Below, one piece after another: positions 50,301 through 58,636 of a stretch of 64,000 nucleotides of DNA; positions within the stretch are counted from its first letter, which is position 1; each line of letters starts with the position of its first letter. Made by a program: the position numbers and the translations under genes. Source of the stretch: Thermoplasmata archaeon (GTDB lineage Archaea; Thermoplasmatota; Thermoplasmata; RBG-16-68-12); NCBI GenBank assembly GCA_036395115.1, contig DASWDU010000005.1:1-64000 (forward strand), given 5' to 3'. Under the pieces are notes generated by a model that was not told where the DNA came from, made no database searches, and saw nothing but the letters and a program-made list of their open reading frames with translations.

Positions 50301-52656
50301 CCACGCGAACCGCGAGCGGGGTGGCGTGAATCCGACGCCGTACGCGTTGCCGCTGACGGCCCGATGGAACACGACGGCCGGCGGCTCCCGGATCCACTGG
50401 AGCGCCCCCGTCATCGACGATCACACAGTCTTCTATACGGAAAGGGAAGGGACGGTGACCGCGCTCGACCTCGGGACCGGCGCGGTCGCATGGCGGGTGT
50501 TCCTGGGGGATTTCGGCTACGTGCACGGCACGCCGGCGCTCGATGGGGGCACGGTGTACGTCGCCCTCGTCACGGGAAGCGGGGCGGCCGTGACGTTGTA
50601 CGCGCTCGATGAGGCGAGCGGCGCGGTCCTCTGGAAACGCACCGCCCCGGCCGTCGGCGCGTCCGCCTTCACGACGCCGGCCGTGGATGGGACGTCCGTC
50701 TATTGGACGGACAACAGCGGGAAGAAACTCCATGCGACCGATGTGGCGACCGGGACCGACCGCTGGACGTACGCGATGCCCGACAAGGGATTCCAGGGCC
50801 CGACCGTCTGGGCGGGCATCGTCTTCGTCACGGATGCCCTCGGGGACATCATCGCGGTCGACGGGTCGACGGGGATGGAGTTCTGGCGGTCGCGGGTCGG
50901 CTCCCCGATCACATCGGCGCCGACCCTGGCGGACGGCGTCCTGTACGTCGGCGACTACTCGGGATCCGTGTACGCGTTCGACCCGCTGACCGGGGCGCGG
51001 CTGTGGAAGGCCCCGCAACTGGGGAAGGTCGTCGACGTCGCGTCGCCCGTCGTCGCCGCGGGGCGTGTCTACGTGGGCGTGTTCGCGAATGAGACGGGCG
51101 CGGGACGGATGTACGCGCTCGATGCCGCGACGGGGCGCGTGGTCTGGCAATCCTTCATGGCGAAAGGCCCGGTCGGCGCTTCGGCAGCGTACGACAACGG
51201 CACCGTCTTCCTCGCGGCATGGGATGGGAAGCTATACGCATGGGACGGCGCGACCGGGCGGCTCCTCCAGCAGTCGCTCGTCTCCCCGGCGGGCAGCACG
51301 TCGTCCGTCGCCATCGGGGACGGCTATCTCGTCGTGGGCGATGAATCCGGGAAGGTGAGCGCCTACGGATTCGTCGGGGGCGGTTCGGTCCGTCGCGTGG
51401 ACGTCACGCCCGCCTCCGTGGACGTCGCCATAGGCGGATCCGCCGCGCTGACCGCACGCGCATATGACGCCTTCGAGAATCTCGTCGGGGGCGCTTCGTT
51501 CGCTTGGTCCAGCGAGGCCGGACTGGGTACCGTAACGCCGGCCACGCCGTCGGGCGATGCGGCGGTCTACGGAGCCGGCATGACCTCGGGGACGGACACG
51601 GCCGCCGCGACGACCGCCGGATTCACCGGACGAGCGACGGTGAACATCGTGCCGGGAAGCCTCGCCGAAATCGAGGTGAGCCCGGCGACCGTCTCGGTAT
51701 CGGCCGGAGGAACCGCACAGTTCACCGCGACGGGTCGCGACCGTTACGGCAATGCGGTGGCGCTCTCCGCCGTCACGTGGGCGGTCGGCGGCGGCATCGG
51801 CACGGTCGACGCGGCCGGGCGATTCACCGCCGGGATGAGCGTCGGCAACGGTACCCTAACGGCGATGAGCGGAGGCCTCTCCGGCACCGCCACGGTGCGC
51901 GTGGTCTCGGCGGCGCTCGCGTCGATCGCCCTCTCGCCACCAACGATCGACGTCGAGGCGGGCGCCACGGTGGTGTTGCACGCCCTCCCCGAAGACGCAT
52001 TCGGGAATCCCGTCGAGGACGTCACGATCGTTTGGACCCCTACCGCGGGGGACGTCTCGCCGATCGACGGTCGCGGGATGTATGCGACGTACCGTGCGCC
52101 CGTCTCCGCGATGACGGCCTCCGTGACCCTCGCCTCGGGATCCGTCTCGAACACGTTCCCGATCCGCGTCGTCAGCGGCACATTGGAACGGGTCATCGTC
52201 ATGCCGGCGCCGGTCACGGTCCGGCTCGGAAGTGCCGTCGAACTGGAGGCGCTCGCACTCGACCGGTACGGCAACGTCCTGGGCAACGTGACGTTTGCCT
52301 GGTCGTCGACGATCGGCTCGCTCGAAATCTCGCCGGACGGCCGGAGCGCCACCCTCACGAGCGGCGACCACACGGGGAGCGGGACGCTGACCGTCGTCGC
52401 GGGCCCGAGGTCCGCGACGGTCGACGTGACGGTCGTCGAGGCGGGATTCCCACCCGAGCGGATCCTCGGGATGCCGACGGCGCTGCTCTTGCTCGTCGTG
52501 GCGGCTCTCCTGGCCGCCACGGTGCTCGTGCTGACGTCGAAGAACCGGCGGCTCGCGCGACGCCTCGAGCAGGGCGCGCCCGCCCAAGCCGCGGAACCGG
52601 AGAAAGCGTCGGGGGACGAAGAACTCGACGAGCCCATCGAAGACTATCCGACGTAG
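47371..52656 (+). CDS. Large membrane-anchored subtilisin-like protease (S8) with PQQ-type propeller and Ig-like domains
   Basis: From ATG 47371 the 1761-residue protein has a signal peptide (ASILAFIVCAGALLAPLLARA), a pro-region, and an S8 domain with the triad D302 (GDTGLDY), H347 (HGTHVAG) and S536 (SGTSMATP). A jelly-roll domain, an FN3-like domain (about 885-965), a PQQ-like beta-propeller (about 970-1335, with repeated GxVYxxDxxTG motifs), three or four Big-type Ig domains (1340-1695), a membrane helix (1702-1724) and an acidic cytosolic tail follow. The GTG at 47302 would add residues before the signal peptide and is less likely. It should process or bind surface proteins such as the divergent DUF11 protein. 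Confidence 0.85.
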   Translation: MYTVRRSAVRASILAFIVCAGALLAPLLARASGSGSIPPTFSGDPAGSYINVNGFHFDPLLSPPESPEALRYERVPPGESAYYLLQLEPPITAAMKARLASEGFALLYYVSFNAFVVRASPSDAVRARDIPGVRWIGLYEPAFKLSAHLAEVDFQSTYGETATSDAASAPDAAWVAWSDPSAEIAAGGPLSDGSTSPRLRVTVLPFEVSRVLRVAAAIDSLGGSRITWSDASSGIVRAEIGRDALVALARTPDVMWIDRELRPRTLNDIARWVIESGNGTSHAAPLHDHGLFGTGEIVTVGDTGLDYQHDAFEDPSNATPGPDHRKVTAYYTPSDARGDGTDNGINHGTHVAGTVAGDDGVWHVYDGDATGSNGTAGPHDGQAFDATLQIQDLSTDGTFIFPPSDLHDMYQAAADRGSYIHTNSWGSCCSDYIVEASETDDFVWTHPDFVVLYAAGNSGPSSSTINPYAVAKNAIAVGASQNGPNREKMASFSSRGPAGDGRLKPDVLAPGVAIWSAHGCDPSGQCDDYAQLSGTSMATPTAAGAVALLRQYYVDGWYPTGTRQSADGFVPSAALLKATLINGAAEITGTGAYDNGEARYPNDNQGWGRILLDDGIFFQGDSRRLFTDDHRIGVNTGDSVMYQLAIGDASVPVEVTLVWSDYPGAPMSTPNLVNDLDLVVIAPDGTIFAGNQFTGYNPGESTPNPGGSDRLNNVEGVLVRSGVQAGIWTVRVSAYNVPQGPQPYALVVTGGISQHRGFVRMDRNHYQSTAWVGIEVIDPDLNVDPNAPDTTTASMTSTTETTPETVTLTETGASTAIFTGSIQLQNSGLPTNDGRLQVRNGDTITAAYYDADDGTGGAGNVYDDATVDDTLPVISGIAADGLRFFRVTIGWTTDEASDSVVYWGAGSPSIRQADAARVTNHSLVLAGLTQSTTYSYYVLSTDEAGNTARADNGSAYYTFRTPARPPDSPPSAEWPQFHANRERGGVNPTPYALPLTARWNTTAGGSRIHWSAPVIDDHTVFYTEREGTVTALDLGTGAVAWRVFLGDFGYVHGTPALDGGTVYVALVTGSGAAVTLYALDEASGAVLWKRTAPAVGASAFTTPAVDGTSVYWTDNSGKKLHATDVATGTDRWTYAMPDKGFQGPTVWAGIVFVTDALGDIIAVDGSTGMEFWRSRVGSPITSAPTLADGVLYVGDYSGSVYAFDPLTGARLWKAPQLGKVVDVASPVVAAGRVYVGVFANETGAGRMYALDAATGRVVWQSFMAKGPVGASAAYDNGTVFLAAWDGKLYAWDGATGRLLQQSLVSPAGSTSSVAIGDGYLVVGDESGKVSAYGFVGGGSVRRVDVTPASVDVAIGGSAALTARAYDAFENLVGGASFAWSSEAGLGTVTPATPSGDAAVYGAGMTSGTDTAAATTAGFTGRATVNIVPGSLAEIEVSPATVSVSAGGTAQFTATGRDRYGNAVALSAVTWAVGGGIGTVDAAGRFTAGMSVGNGTLTAMSGGLSGTATVRVVSAALASIALSPPTIDVEAGATVVLHALPEDAFGNPVEDVTIVWTPTAGDVSPIDGRGMYATYRAPVSAMTASVTLASGSVSNTFPIRVVSGTLERVIVMPAPVTVRLGSAVELEALALDRYGNVLGNVTFAWSSTIGSLEISPDGRSATLTSGDHTGSGTLTVVAGPRSATVDVTVVEAGFPPERILGMPTALLLLVVAALLAATVLVLTSKNRRLARRLEQGAPAQAAEPEKASGDEELDEPIEDYPT

Positions 52657-52857
52657 GGTTCCGTCCGCGGAAACCGGTAGGTTTACGGTACCCTGAACGC
52701 ATCCCTATCCACGGCAACTCACGCGGTTTGTCCACTCTGCGGCAAGTCCTCGAGCCTCCAATCGTTCCCCTCCGGGAGCGGCACCGATATCTCGCTCCAG
52801 TCGTTCCGCGGGAAAGGACGCGGGCTCGGATTCGAGGCGATCCGCGAGGGCTCGGGT

Positions 52858-53361
52858 ATGGACGACCCGATGTTGGCGATGGCGGTCCGCGACAAGCTCC
52901 AAACGATTGCGCGGGAGTTGGATGCGCACGGATTCCCGGTCGTGGATCCTTCCCTGGCGGACGCGCGCTCCGAGGCGGTGGCCCTCCGCGATCGCACCGC
53001 GACCCTCGAGCAGGAACTGGATTTTGAGCGGAAGTCCCGCGACCCGCTCGAGGTCCGCGTCAAGGAGCTTACCGCCGAACTGGAGCGGGACCGTCAGTGG
53101 CGGCTCAACACGCTCGCGCGCGTCCTCAAACTGTCGGCGCAGCTCGACCGGGCGAAGGCGACGCAGGAACAGCTGTTCGCGGCGTCGCGTCAGTGCATCG
53201 TGAGCTTGCGCGCGATGCGGCAGCAGCTGAGGGGCGTGCCGTTCGCGGCGCGGTCGATGTCTCCCCTCGTGCACGATGTAAAAGGGCTCGTCGACCTGAT
53301 TCAGGAGTTGCGCTCTCTCTCGTCGATCCGCTCCGCGGCGGACGATTTCGTCACCCGGTAG
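52858..53361 (+). CDS. Coiled-coil protein, possibly with an upstream zinc knuckle
   Basis: From ATG 52858 the 167-residue product is mostly charged helix with heptad-like stretches (ATLEQELDFERKSRDPLEVR, then VKELTAELERDR). The same frame is open upstream to 52679 and encodes VCPLCGKSSSLQSF and SLQSFRGKGRGLGFEAIREG, which looks like real protein with half a zinc ribbon. That part has no ATG, GTG or TTG. The true start may be non-canonical, or the 5' end is damaged. It overlaps the end of the convergent regulator gene by 61 nt. Confidence 0.5.
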   Translation: MDDPMLAMAVRDKLQTIARELDAHGFPVVDPSLADARSEAVALRDRTATLEQELDFERKSRDPLEVRVKELTAELERDRQWRLNTLARVLKLSAQLDRAKATQEQLFAASRQCIVSLRAMRQQLRGVPFAARSMSPLVHDVKGLVDLIQELRSLSSIRSAADDFVTR

Positions 53362-53876
53362 CGGCGATTTTGCGACGAGACGAGCCCTTTCTGCTCCAGG
53401 CGGCGGAGATGATAGGCCGCGAGCTGTCGCGTGATCCCGAGGGCCGACGCGATCCGCGTCGCCGTGCTCTCGCCGCTGCGGTTCAACGCGCTCCAAATGC
53501 GGAGTCGCAGGTCGCGGAAGCCCCAGTGCTTCCCGAACAGGTCGTTCTTCGCGAGCTGTTCCGGATTTCCCGCGACGTAGTAGCGGGACCGGCCGTCCGC
53601 CTTTCGCTCGTACACGAGGCCGTCCCGCACCATGATCTGGAGGTGATGGCGCGCCGTCCCCACGCCGATGCCGAGGGAGCGCACGATCGAGCGGAAGTGG
53701 TCCCCCGGGAGGAGGAGCAGGTGCTCGTACACCCGGCGGCGCGTGCCCTGCTCGAGTCGCCGACGGGCCCCGACTTGGCGGGACGATGCGGTCCCCTTGG
53801 TCGAACGTGCCGGATTCGCGGCCGTCTCCCTGCCGGCGGAAGCTCCGTGGCGCCGGACCGGTGGATTTCCCTGCAT
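53301..53876 (-). CDS. Transcriptional regulator with two winged helices
   Basis: The 191-residue protein has a first winged helix (RRVYEHLLLLPGDHFRSIVR, RSLGIGVGTARHHLQIMVRDGLVY) and a second (STATRIASALGITRQLAAYHLRRLEQKGLV). This double-wHTH plan is common in Thermoplasmata and halophile regulators of surface or membrane genes. The first 45 residues are basic and disordered. It lies next to the Roadblock gene on the same strand. Confidence 0.8.
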   Translation of the reverse strand: MQGNPPVRRHGASAGRETAANPARSTKGTASSRQVGARRRLEQGTRRRVYEHLLLLPGDHFRSIVRSLGIGVGTARHHLQIMVRDGLVYERKADGRSRYYVAGNPEQLAKNDLFGKHWGFRDLRLRIWSALNRSGESTATRIASALGITRQLAAYHLRRLEQKGLVSSQNRRYRVTKSSAAERIDERERNS

Positions 53877-53896
53877 GCTCTGCGCTTACCCCGGGG

Positions 53897-54301
53897 TCAC
53901 TCCCTGACGACGATCGACGCGCGGGACCGCGGTTCTGCGGACGCACGCTGGGACTCCTTCCGCACGATCCTCCGAGCCACCTGCCGCAGGAACCCCTCGG
54001 TCGCGGACTTGGGGGCCACGAGGATGAGTTCGTCGATCCCGAACTTCGTCGCCAGGAGGCGCCGGGACTCCGTCTCCACGACGACCTCTGATGGGCTCGG
54101 GTCTCCGAGCGTCTCGGCGATCGTCTGGATCGAGGCGAACATCGTCGCCGCCATCACCGTGATCACGTTGTGCGGCACGGCGGTCCGCGTCCAGCCTGCG
54201 ACGAGCACTCCGGTCTGACGCAACAGCAGTGCGGCGTCGAGCGGACCGTCCGGATCGACGATCGACAAGATGGATGCACCACGCTCTTCCAAATGGCCCA
54301 T
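53897..54301 (-). CDS. Roadblock/LC7 domain protein
   Basis: The 134-residue protein has the alpha/beta pattern of Roadblock/LC7: GASILSIVDPDG, then TGVLVAGWTR, NVITVMAATMFASIQTIAET, EVVVETESRRLLATKFGIDE and LILVAPKSATEGFLRQVAR. Such proteins dimerise and act on small GTPases. No GTPase gene is adjacent, but one is at 37176. A TATA-like TTTTTATCC (minus strand, about 54364-54372) lies 65 nt upstream. Confidence 0.75.
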   Translation of the reverse strand: MGHLEERGASILSIVDPDGPLDAALLLRQTGVLVAGWTRTAVPHNVITVMAATMFASIQTIAETLGDPSPSEVVVETESRRLLATKFGIDELILVAPKSATEGFLRQVARRIVRKESQRASAEPRSRASIVVRE

Positions 54302-54481
54302 GACTCAGAACCCTCCCCTAGACGGCTTCCCCGACGACTTCCCGGAGTGGTATTGAGAAGGATGGATAAAAAGAATTTGTTCATTCGACTGCGAACCGCG
54401 TCGCGAGGCGGCGCGGTCCCGTCGTCGCATTACCCTCGATTTTGAACAGACGACGCGACCTCTCGGCCCCGTCGAGGTTTC

Positions 54482-55168
54482 CTACAGAGGCTTGATCGGC
54501 CTCGATATCGCGATCGCCGTGACGGTCCAGGCGACCAAGACCGGCCAGCCGTAGGCCAAGAACAGGATGAGCGTCGTGTTGAGCTGGTAGTTCCACCTCG
54601 CGAAGCCGTCCACGGCCGGGAGCATCACCGAAGCGATCGCCCCGAAGACGATCGCGGCAGCGACGGCGGGGGCGATGGCCCACCGGACCCCGGCGAGGCT
54701 TTGCCGCACCGCGAATCGCTCGCTCACGAGCTCCCGGATGAGGCTGCGGGCCTCCTGCATCGTCGGCACGCCCGGTCGCCGAGTCACCGGCATCGGTGTA
54801 CGTACCTCCACGACGGCGACGTCGCGCTCCATCGTGCCCAGCGTCGCGTCGAGCTCGGCATCGACATCCCGGTCGGCCACGGCGGAGAACCTCATCTCGG
54901 CTCGAGCGGATCCGCGGACCACGGCGATCCGTTCGTCCAGCCTCGCGACCTCACGGCCGATCGAGGCGACGTGGAGCGATGCGGCGATCGCCAAGCCGAG
55001 GACGAGCAGGACCGAGCCGATGAGCGTGACCACGTACGACTGTGACGCGACGGAGGGCGTGAACCATTCACCGCCAGTCCCGAGCGCCGTCGCCAACGCG
55101 AGGACTGCGATCAAGACCAGGGTGGCGACGAACGCAATCGTCACTACTGCTACACGCTTCCCGGCCAA
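54482..55168 (-). CDS. Four-helix membrane protein, paralog of 36133
   Basis: From TTG 55168 (GAGAGGG 6 nt upstream) the 228-residue protein has two N-terminal helices (VAVVTIAFVATLVLIAVLAL, YVVTLIGSVLLVLGLAIAAS), a charged middle and two C-terminal helices. TALGTGGEWF, MLPAVDGFA, QLNT and LFLAYGW match the 36133 product in order and spacing. It sits upstream of the Roadblock and regulator genes on the same strand, while its paralog sits by a small GTPase gene. Confidence 0.7.
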   Translation of the reverse strand: MAGKRVAVVTIAFVATLVLIAVLALATALGTGGEWFTPSVASQSYVVTLIGSVLLVLGLAIAASLHVASIGREVARLDERIAVVRGSARAEMRFSAVADRDVDAELDATLGTMERDVAVVEVRTPMPVTRRPGVPTMQEARSLIRELVSERFAVRQSLAGVRWAIAPAVAAAIVFGAIASVMLPAVDGFARWNYQLNTTLILFLAYGWPVLVAWTVTAIAISRPIKPL

Positions 55169-55364
55169 CGCGACCCTCTCCCCTGCGTGAGCAGTAGGCT
55201 CTTGCTACATGATAGTCCTTTCGGCGATGGACGGGCCCTCTCGCCCCTCGCTGTTGAGGGGTCGACCCCGCACCAAAATAAGGGTCCGGATCGGGAATCC
55301 GGTCATTCTGGGGAACCTATTTAGCCCGTGCCACCTCTCCCTATCCGCAACGGGGGCAGGGAGC

Positions 55365-58300
55365 GTGGGGGGTACCTTTCGTTCATTGAGTGCGTTGTGC
55401 CTTGCGATCGTCATGGTCGGCGCGATCGGCGTCGTGCCGGTCGCCTCGCTCTCGCAGGCCGTTGGACGAGCGGTCAATTCCGACGCGCTGGCGCTCGCGA
55501 GCGCGGATGCGGCCGCGGCCTTGCGCGGCCCGCAACGGTGGGATGGCGGGCCCGTCGCGGTCCGTCCGGTCTTCTCGGACGTGAATCGACCGATCGAAGT
55601 CATCATCGAAGTGGGCGGCCGTTCATTGGCGGCCGAGCAGTCGTACCGCGCGTCGCGGGGGATGCCTTCCCTCGACGGTGCCGCGCAGCGAGCGTACGTC
55701 GCGTCGGTGCGCGCGTCCCACGCGGACGTCCGCGCGGCAATCGCCGCGGCGGGCGGGACAGTCCGCTACGAGTACGCGATCGTCTACAACGGGATCGCCG
55801 CCGTCCTGGATCATGCGGCGCTCCTCCAGATTGCCGGCATGCCGGGAATCGTCCACATCTCCCCGACGCAGGTCGCCACGATCGCCCTCGATCAGAGCGT
55901 GCCGTTCATCCTCGGCGGCAAGACGTACGAGGAGCTCGGTGCGGACGGCACGGGCGTGCGCATCGCGGTCATCGACACCGGGATTGATTACACGCACGCG
56001 GCGTTCGGCGGGAGCGGAGACCCGGCTGATTACGCATCGAACGACCCGAGTGTCATCGAGGACGGATCCTTCCCGACGGCGAAGGTGATCGGCGGGACGG
56101 ACCTCGTCGGCGAGGCGTACGACGCCCGCGGCGCGAGCGCCCCCGGCGGCGCTTGCAGCGCGACTCCTCACCCCGACCCCGATCCGCTCGACGTCAACGG
56201 CCACGGGACGCACTCGTCCGACACGGCCGCGGGCATGACGGTCGAGGACGGGGATGGGAACGTTCTGACGCCTCACGGCGTGGCCCCGGGCGCCTCCTTG
56301 TACATGATCAAGATCTTCAGCGCCTGCGCCGCCGACGGGAGCGCGAGCACCTCGAATGCGAACGTCATTGCGGCGATCGAGTGGGCGACGGACCCGAACC
56401 AGGACGGCGACACCTCCGACCACGCGGACGTCATCAACATGTCCCTCGGCGGCGCCTTCGGACGCGACACGGAGGCAGGCGCCCAAGCGTCGGATGCGGC
56501 GGTGGACGTGGGCGTCATCGTCGTCGCGTCCGCCGGCAACTCCGGCAACATCCCGTACATCACGGGAGCGCCCGCGGCGGCGACCGAGGCGATCAGCGTC
56601 GCGGCGGGGAACGACCCCGGCATCAAGCTCCAACTCCTGACCGTGGCGAACAGCGCCGGCGCGGACGGCGACAAGGAGTCCGTCGAGGGCGCGTTCACGC
56701 CGCCCCTCGCGGAGACGGGGACGAAGTCCGGCCTCGCGGCGAGGCTTGGTGACTTCCTCTCGCCCGCGGCGCAGCTGTGCACCGCCCTTCCCGCCGGGAG
56801 CCTCGCGGGGAAGATTCCACTCGTGTCGCGCGGCACGTGCACGTTCCAGCTGAAAGTCGAGAACGCGCAGGCCGCCGGCGCGATCGCCGTCGTCGTGTAC
56901 AACAGCGTCGGCGGAGACCCGATCGTCATGGGAGGCGTGGGAGGCGTCTCGATTCCCGCGGTCATGGTGAGCATGGCGGACGGAAGCGCCCTCACGAACG
57001 CGATCGACGCCGACACGACGTTCACACTGGACCCGGCGAACCAGAAGCCGATCCCGGACCGACTCGCCCCGTTCACATCGCGCGGTCCGCGCTTCAACGA
57101 CGCCTCGATCAAGCCGGACGTCACCGCGCCGGGCGTGTCGATCCTGTCCGCTCTCGTCGGTTCGGGCACCGGAGCGACTTCGGTGTCCGGGACGTCGTTC
57201 TCCTCTCCGCACGTCGCCGGAGCGGCCGCGATCCTCCGCCAGCTCCATCCCGATTGGAGCGTCGAAGAGATCAAGTCGCTCCTCATGAACACCGCGACGG
57301 ACGCGAAGCCCGGCACGACGACCCCGTACGCGACCTCGCTCATGGGCGCCGGCCGCGTCCGCGTCGACGTCGCGGCGACGACCGAATCCCTCGTGGTCCC
57401 GGGGAGCGCCTCGTTCGGCGTCGCGGAGTCGAGCGCTTCCGGGACACAGCAGTACGACGTGAATCTGGAACTGCGCAACAAGGGAGACGCGTCCAAGTCG
57501 TTCGCCCTGAGCTCGGCGTTCCGGGTGCCGGGGGACGTCGGCGGGGCGATCACCCTCGTCCATCCCGCCACCCTGTCCGTCGACGCGGGCGGCTCGACCG
57601 ACTTCACCCTGAGCTTGGTCGTAAACTACAACACCCTCGCAGGGTCGCTGTTCGAGAAGGACGGTTTCCTCACCCTCACGGAATCGGGGGGCGGGGACAT
57701 CCTGCGCGTGCCGTTCCTCTTGATTCCGATCGCCAGGTCCGCGGCCCACGCATCCGCGGCGGACATCGCCCTCGGCTCGTCGTTCATGGTGCAGAACCCG
57801 GGGGTCCGCGCGACGCGCGTCGACGTGTATCAGCTCGGCGCGACCTCGCCGAACGAGGACTTGATCGCGGAGCCCAACGGCCTGCCGAACGATCCGGACG
57901 ACTGGTTCGACATCCGCGCGACCGGTGTGCGGTCGTTCGGCAAGGATCCGGTCGGCTCGAAGGCGGACCAGGTCCTCGAATGGGGCATCTCCGTGTGGGG
58001 CCGCCGGAGCGCGCCAAGCCTCCTGGTCACGGACATCGTGATCGACGTGGACGGGGGCGGGCCGGACTACCTCGTCGAGGTCGCCGACCTCGGCCTCCTG
58101 ACGACGGGATCCTTCAACGGCGCGATGGCGTCCGCCGTGTTCAGCCTGAACCCGAAGCCCGGGAAGCCGTCGGGATTCCTCGAGTTCATCGTGCCGAACA
58201 CCTTGCACGCGTCGTGGCAGAGCGCACCGCTCTTCCTCGCGGACCTGAACACGCTCGCGCGGGCGAACAACCAGCCCAAGATCGGCCTCGCGAACGAGCC

Positions 58301-58541
58301 GTTCTCGTACGTCGTCATGACGACGGACCTCGAGACGGGATCGTTCGACGTGTCCCCCGTCGGGATGTTCAACGCGAAGCAGGTCCAGCTCAATGCGGTC
58401 CCGAACACCGTCGCGATCCTCGCGGCCGGGGGCAGCGCGGGAATCACCGCGGTCGGCGCCACCCCGGGCGGACTCCTCCTGATCTACCGCAACAACGTCG
58501 CGGGCGCGGACCAGAGCGAGGTCGTCACGGTCCACGCGTAG
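55365..58541 (+). CDS. Secreted subtilisin-like protease (S8) with PA insert
   Basis: From GTG 55365 the 1058-residue protein has a signal peptide (LSALCLAIVMVGAIGVVPVA), an I9-like pro-domain, and an S8 domain with D204 (VIDTGIDY), H280 (NGHGTHSSD) and S611 (SGTSFSSPH). A PA domain lies between His and Ser (LVSRGTCTFQLKVENAQAAG). The C-terminal 380 residues are beta-rich and have no anchor. A TATA element (CTATTTAGC, 55317-55325) supports this start over ATG 55209. It may be freely secreted, for peptide use or surface maturation. Confidence 0.85.
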   Translation: MGGTFRSLSALCLAIVMVGAIGVVPVASLSQAVGRAVNSDALALASADAAAALRGPQRWDGGPVAVRPVFSDVNRPIEVIIEVGGRSLAAEQSYRASRGMPSLDGAAQRAYVASVRASHADVRAAIAAAGGTVRYEYAIVYNGIAAVLDHAALLQIAGMPGIVHISPTQVATIALDQSVPFILGGKTYEELGADGTGVRIAVIDTGIDYTHAAFGGSGDPADYASNDPSVIEDGSFPTAKVIGGTDLVGEAYDARGASAPGGACSATPHPDPDPLDVNGHGTHSSDTAAGMTVEDGDGNVLTPHGVAPGASLYMIKIFSACAADGSASTSNANVIAAIEWATDPNQDGDTSDHADVINMSLGGAFGRDTEAGAQASDAAVDVGVIVVASAGNSGNIPYITGAPAAATEAISVAAGNDPGIKLQLLTVANSAGADGDKESVEGAFTPPLAETGTKSGLAARLGDFLSPAAQLCTALPAGSLAGKIPLVSRGTCTFQLKVENAQAAGAIAVVVYNSVGGDPIVMGGVGGVSIPAVMVSMADGSALTNAIDADTTFTLDPANQKPIPDRLAPFTSRGPRFNDASIKPDVTAPGVSILSALVGSGTGATSVSGTSFSSPHVAGAAAILRQLHPDWSVEEIKSLLMNTATDAKPGTTTPYATSLMGAGRVRVDVAATTESLVVPGSASFGVAESSASGTQQYDVNLELRNKGDASKSFALSSAFRVPGDVGGAITLVHPATLSVDAGGSTDFTLSLVVNYNTLAGSLFEKDGFLTLTESGGGDILRVPFLLIPIARSAAHASAADIALGSSFMVQNPGVRATRVDVYQLGATSPNEDLIAEPNGLPNDPDDWFDIRATGVRSFGKDPVGSKADQVLEWGISVWGRRSAPSLLVTDIVIDVDGGGPDYLVEVADLGLLTTGSFNGAMASAVFSLNPKPGKPSGFLEFIVPNTLHASWQSAPLFLADLNTLARANNQPKIGLANEPFSYVVMTTDLETGSFDVSPVGMFNAKQVQLNAVPNTVAILAAGGSAGITAVGATPGGLLLIYRNNVAGADQSEVVTVHA

Positions 58542-58603
58542 CCCGCCCGCGTGCCGCGGAAGGGATCCGACAAGGCGACCTCGGCGGGAGCCGCCTCGAA
58601 TAA

Positions 58604-58613
58604 CGTACAAATA
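58604..58613 (+). promoter_or_regulatory. TATA-like box of serS
   Basis: TACAAATAGG is centred about 28 nt before TTG 58637, so serS is probably leaderless with a TTG start. Confidence 0.45.
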
Positions 58614-58636
58614 GGGTCCGCTCCATCGAGTCCGCC

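Noticed and set aside
55623-58610. Antisense open frame of 995 codons opposite the second subtilase (and similar ones opposite the DUF11, serS and purB genes)
   Set aside because: It is rich in Arg, Gly and Asp runs with no domain pattern and mirrors the codon bias of the real gene. Long antisense frames are expected at this GC content.
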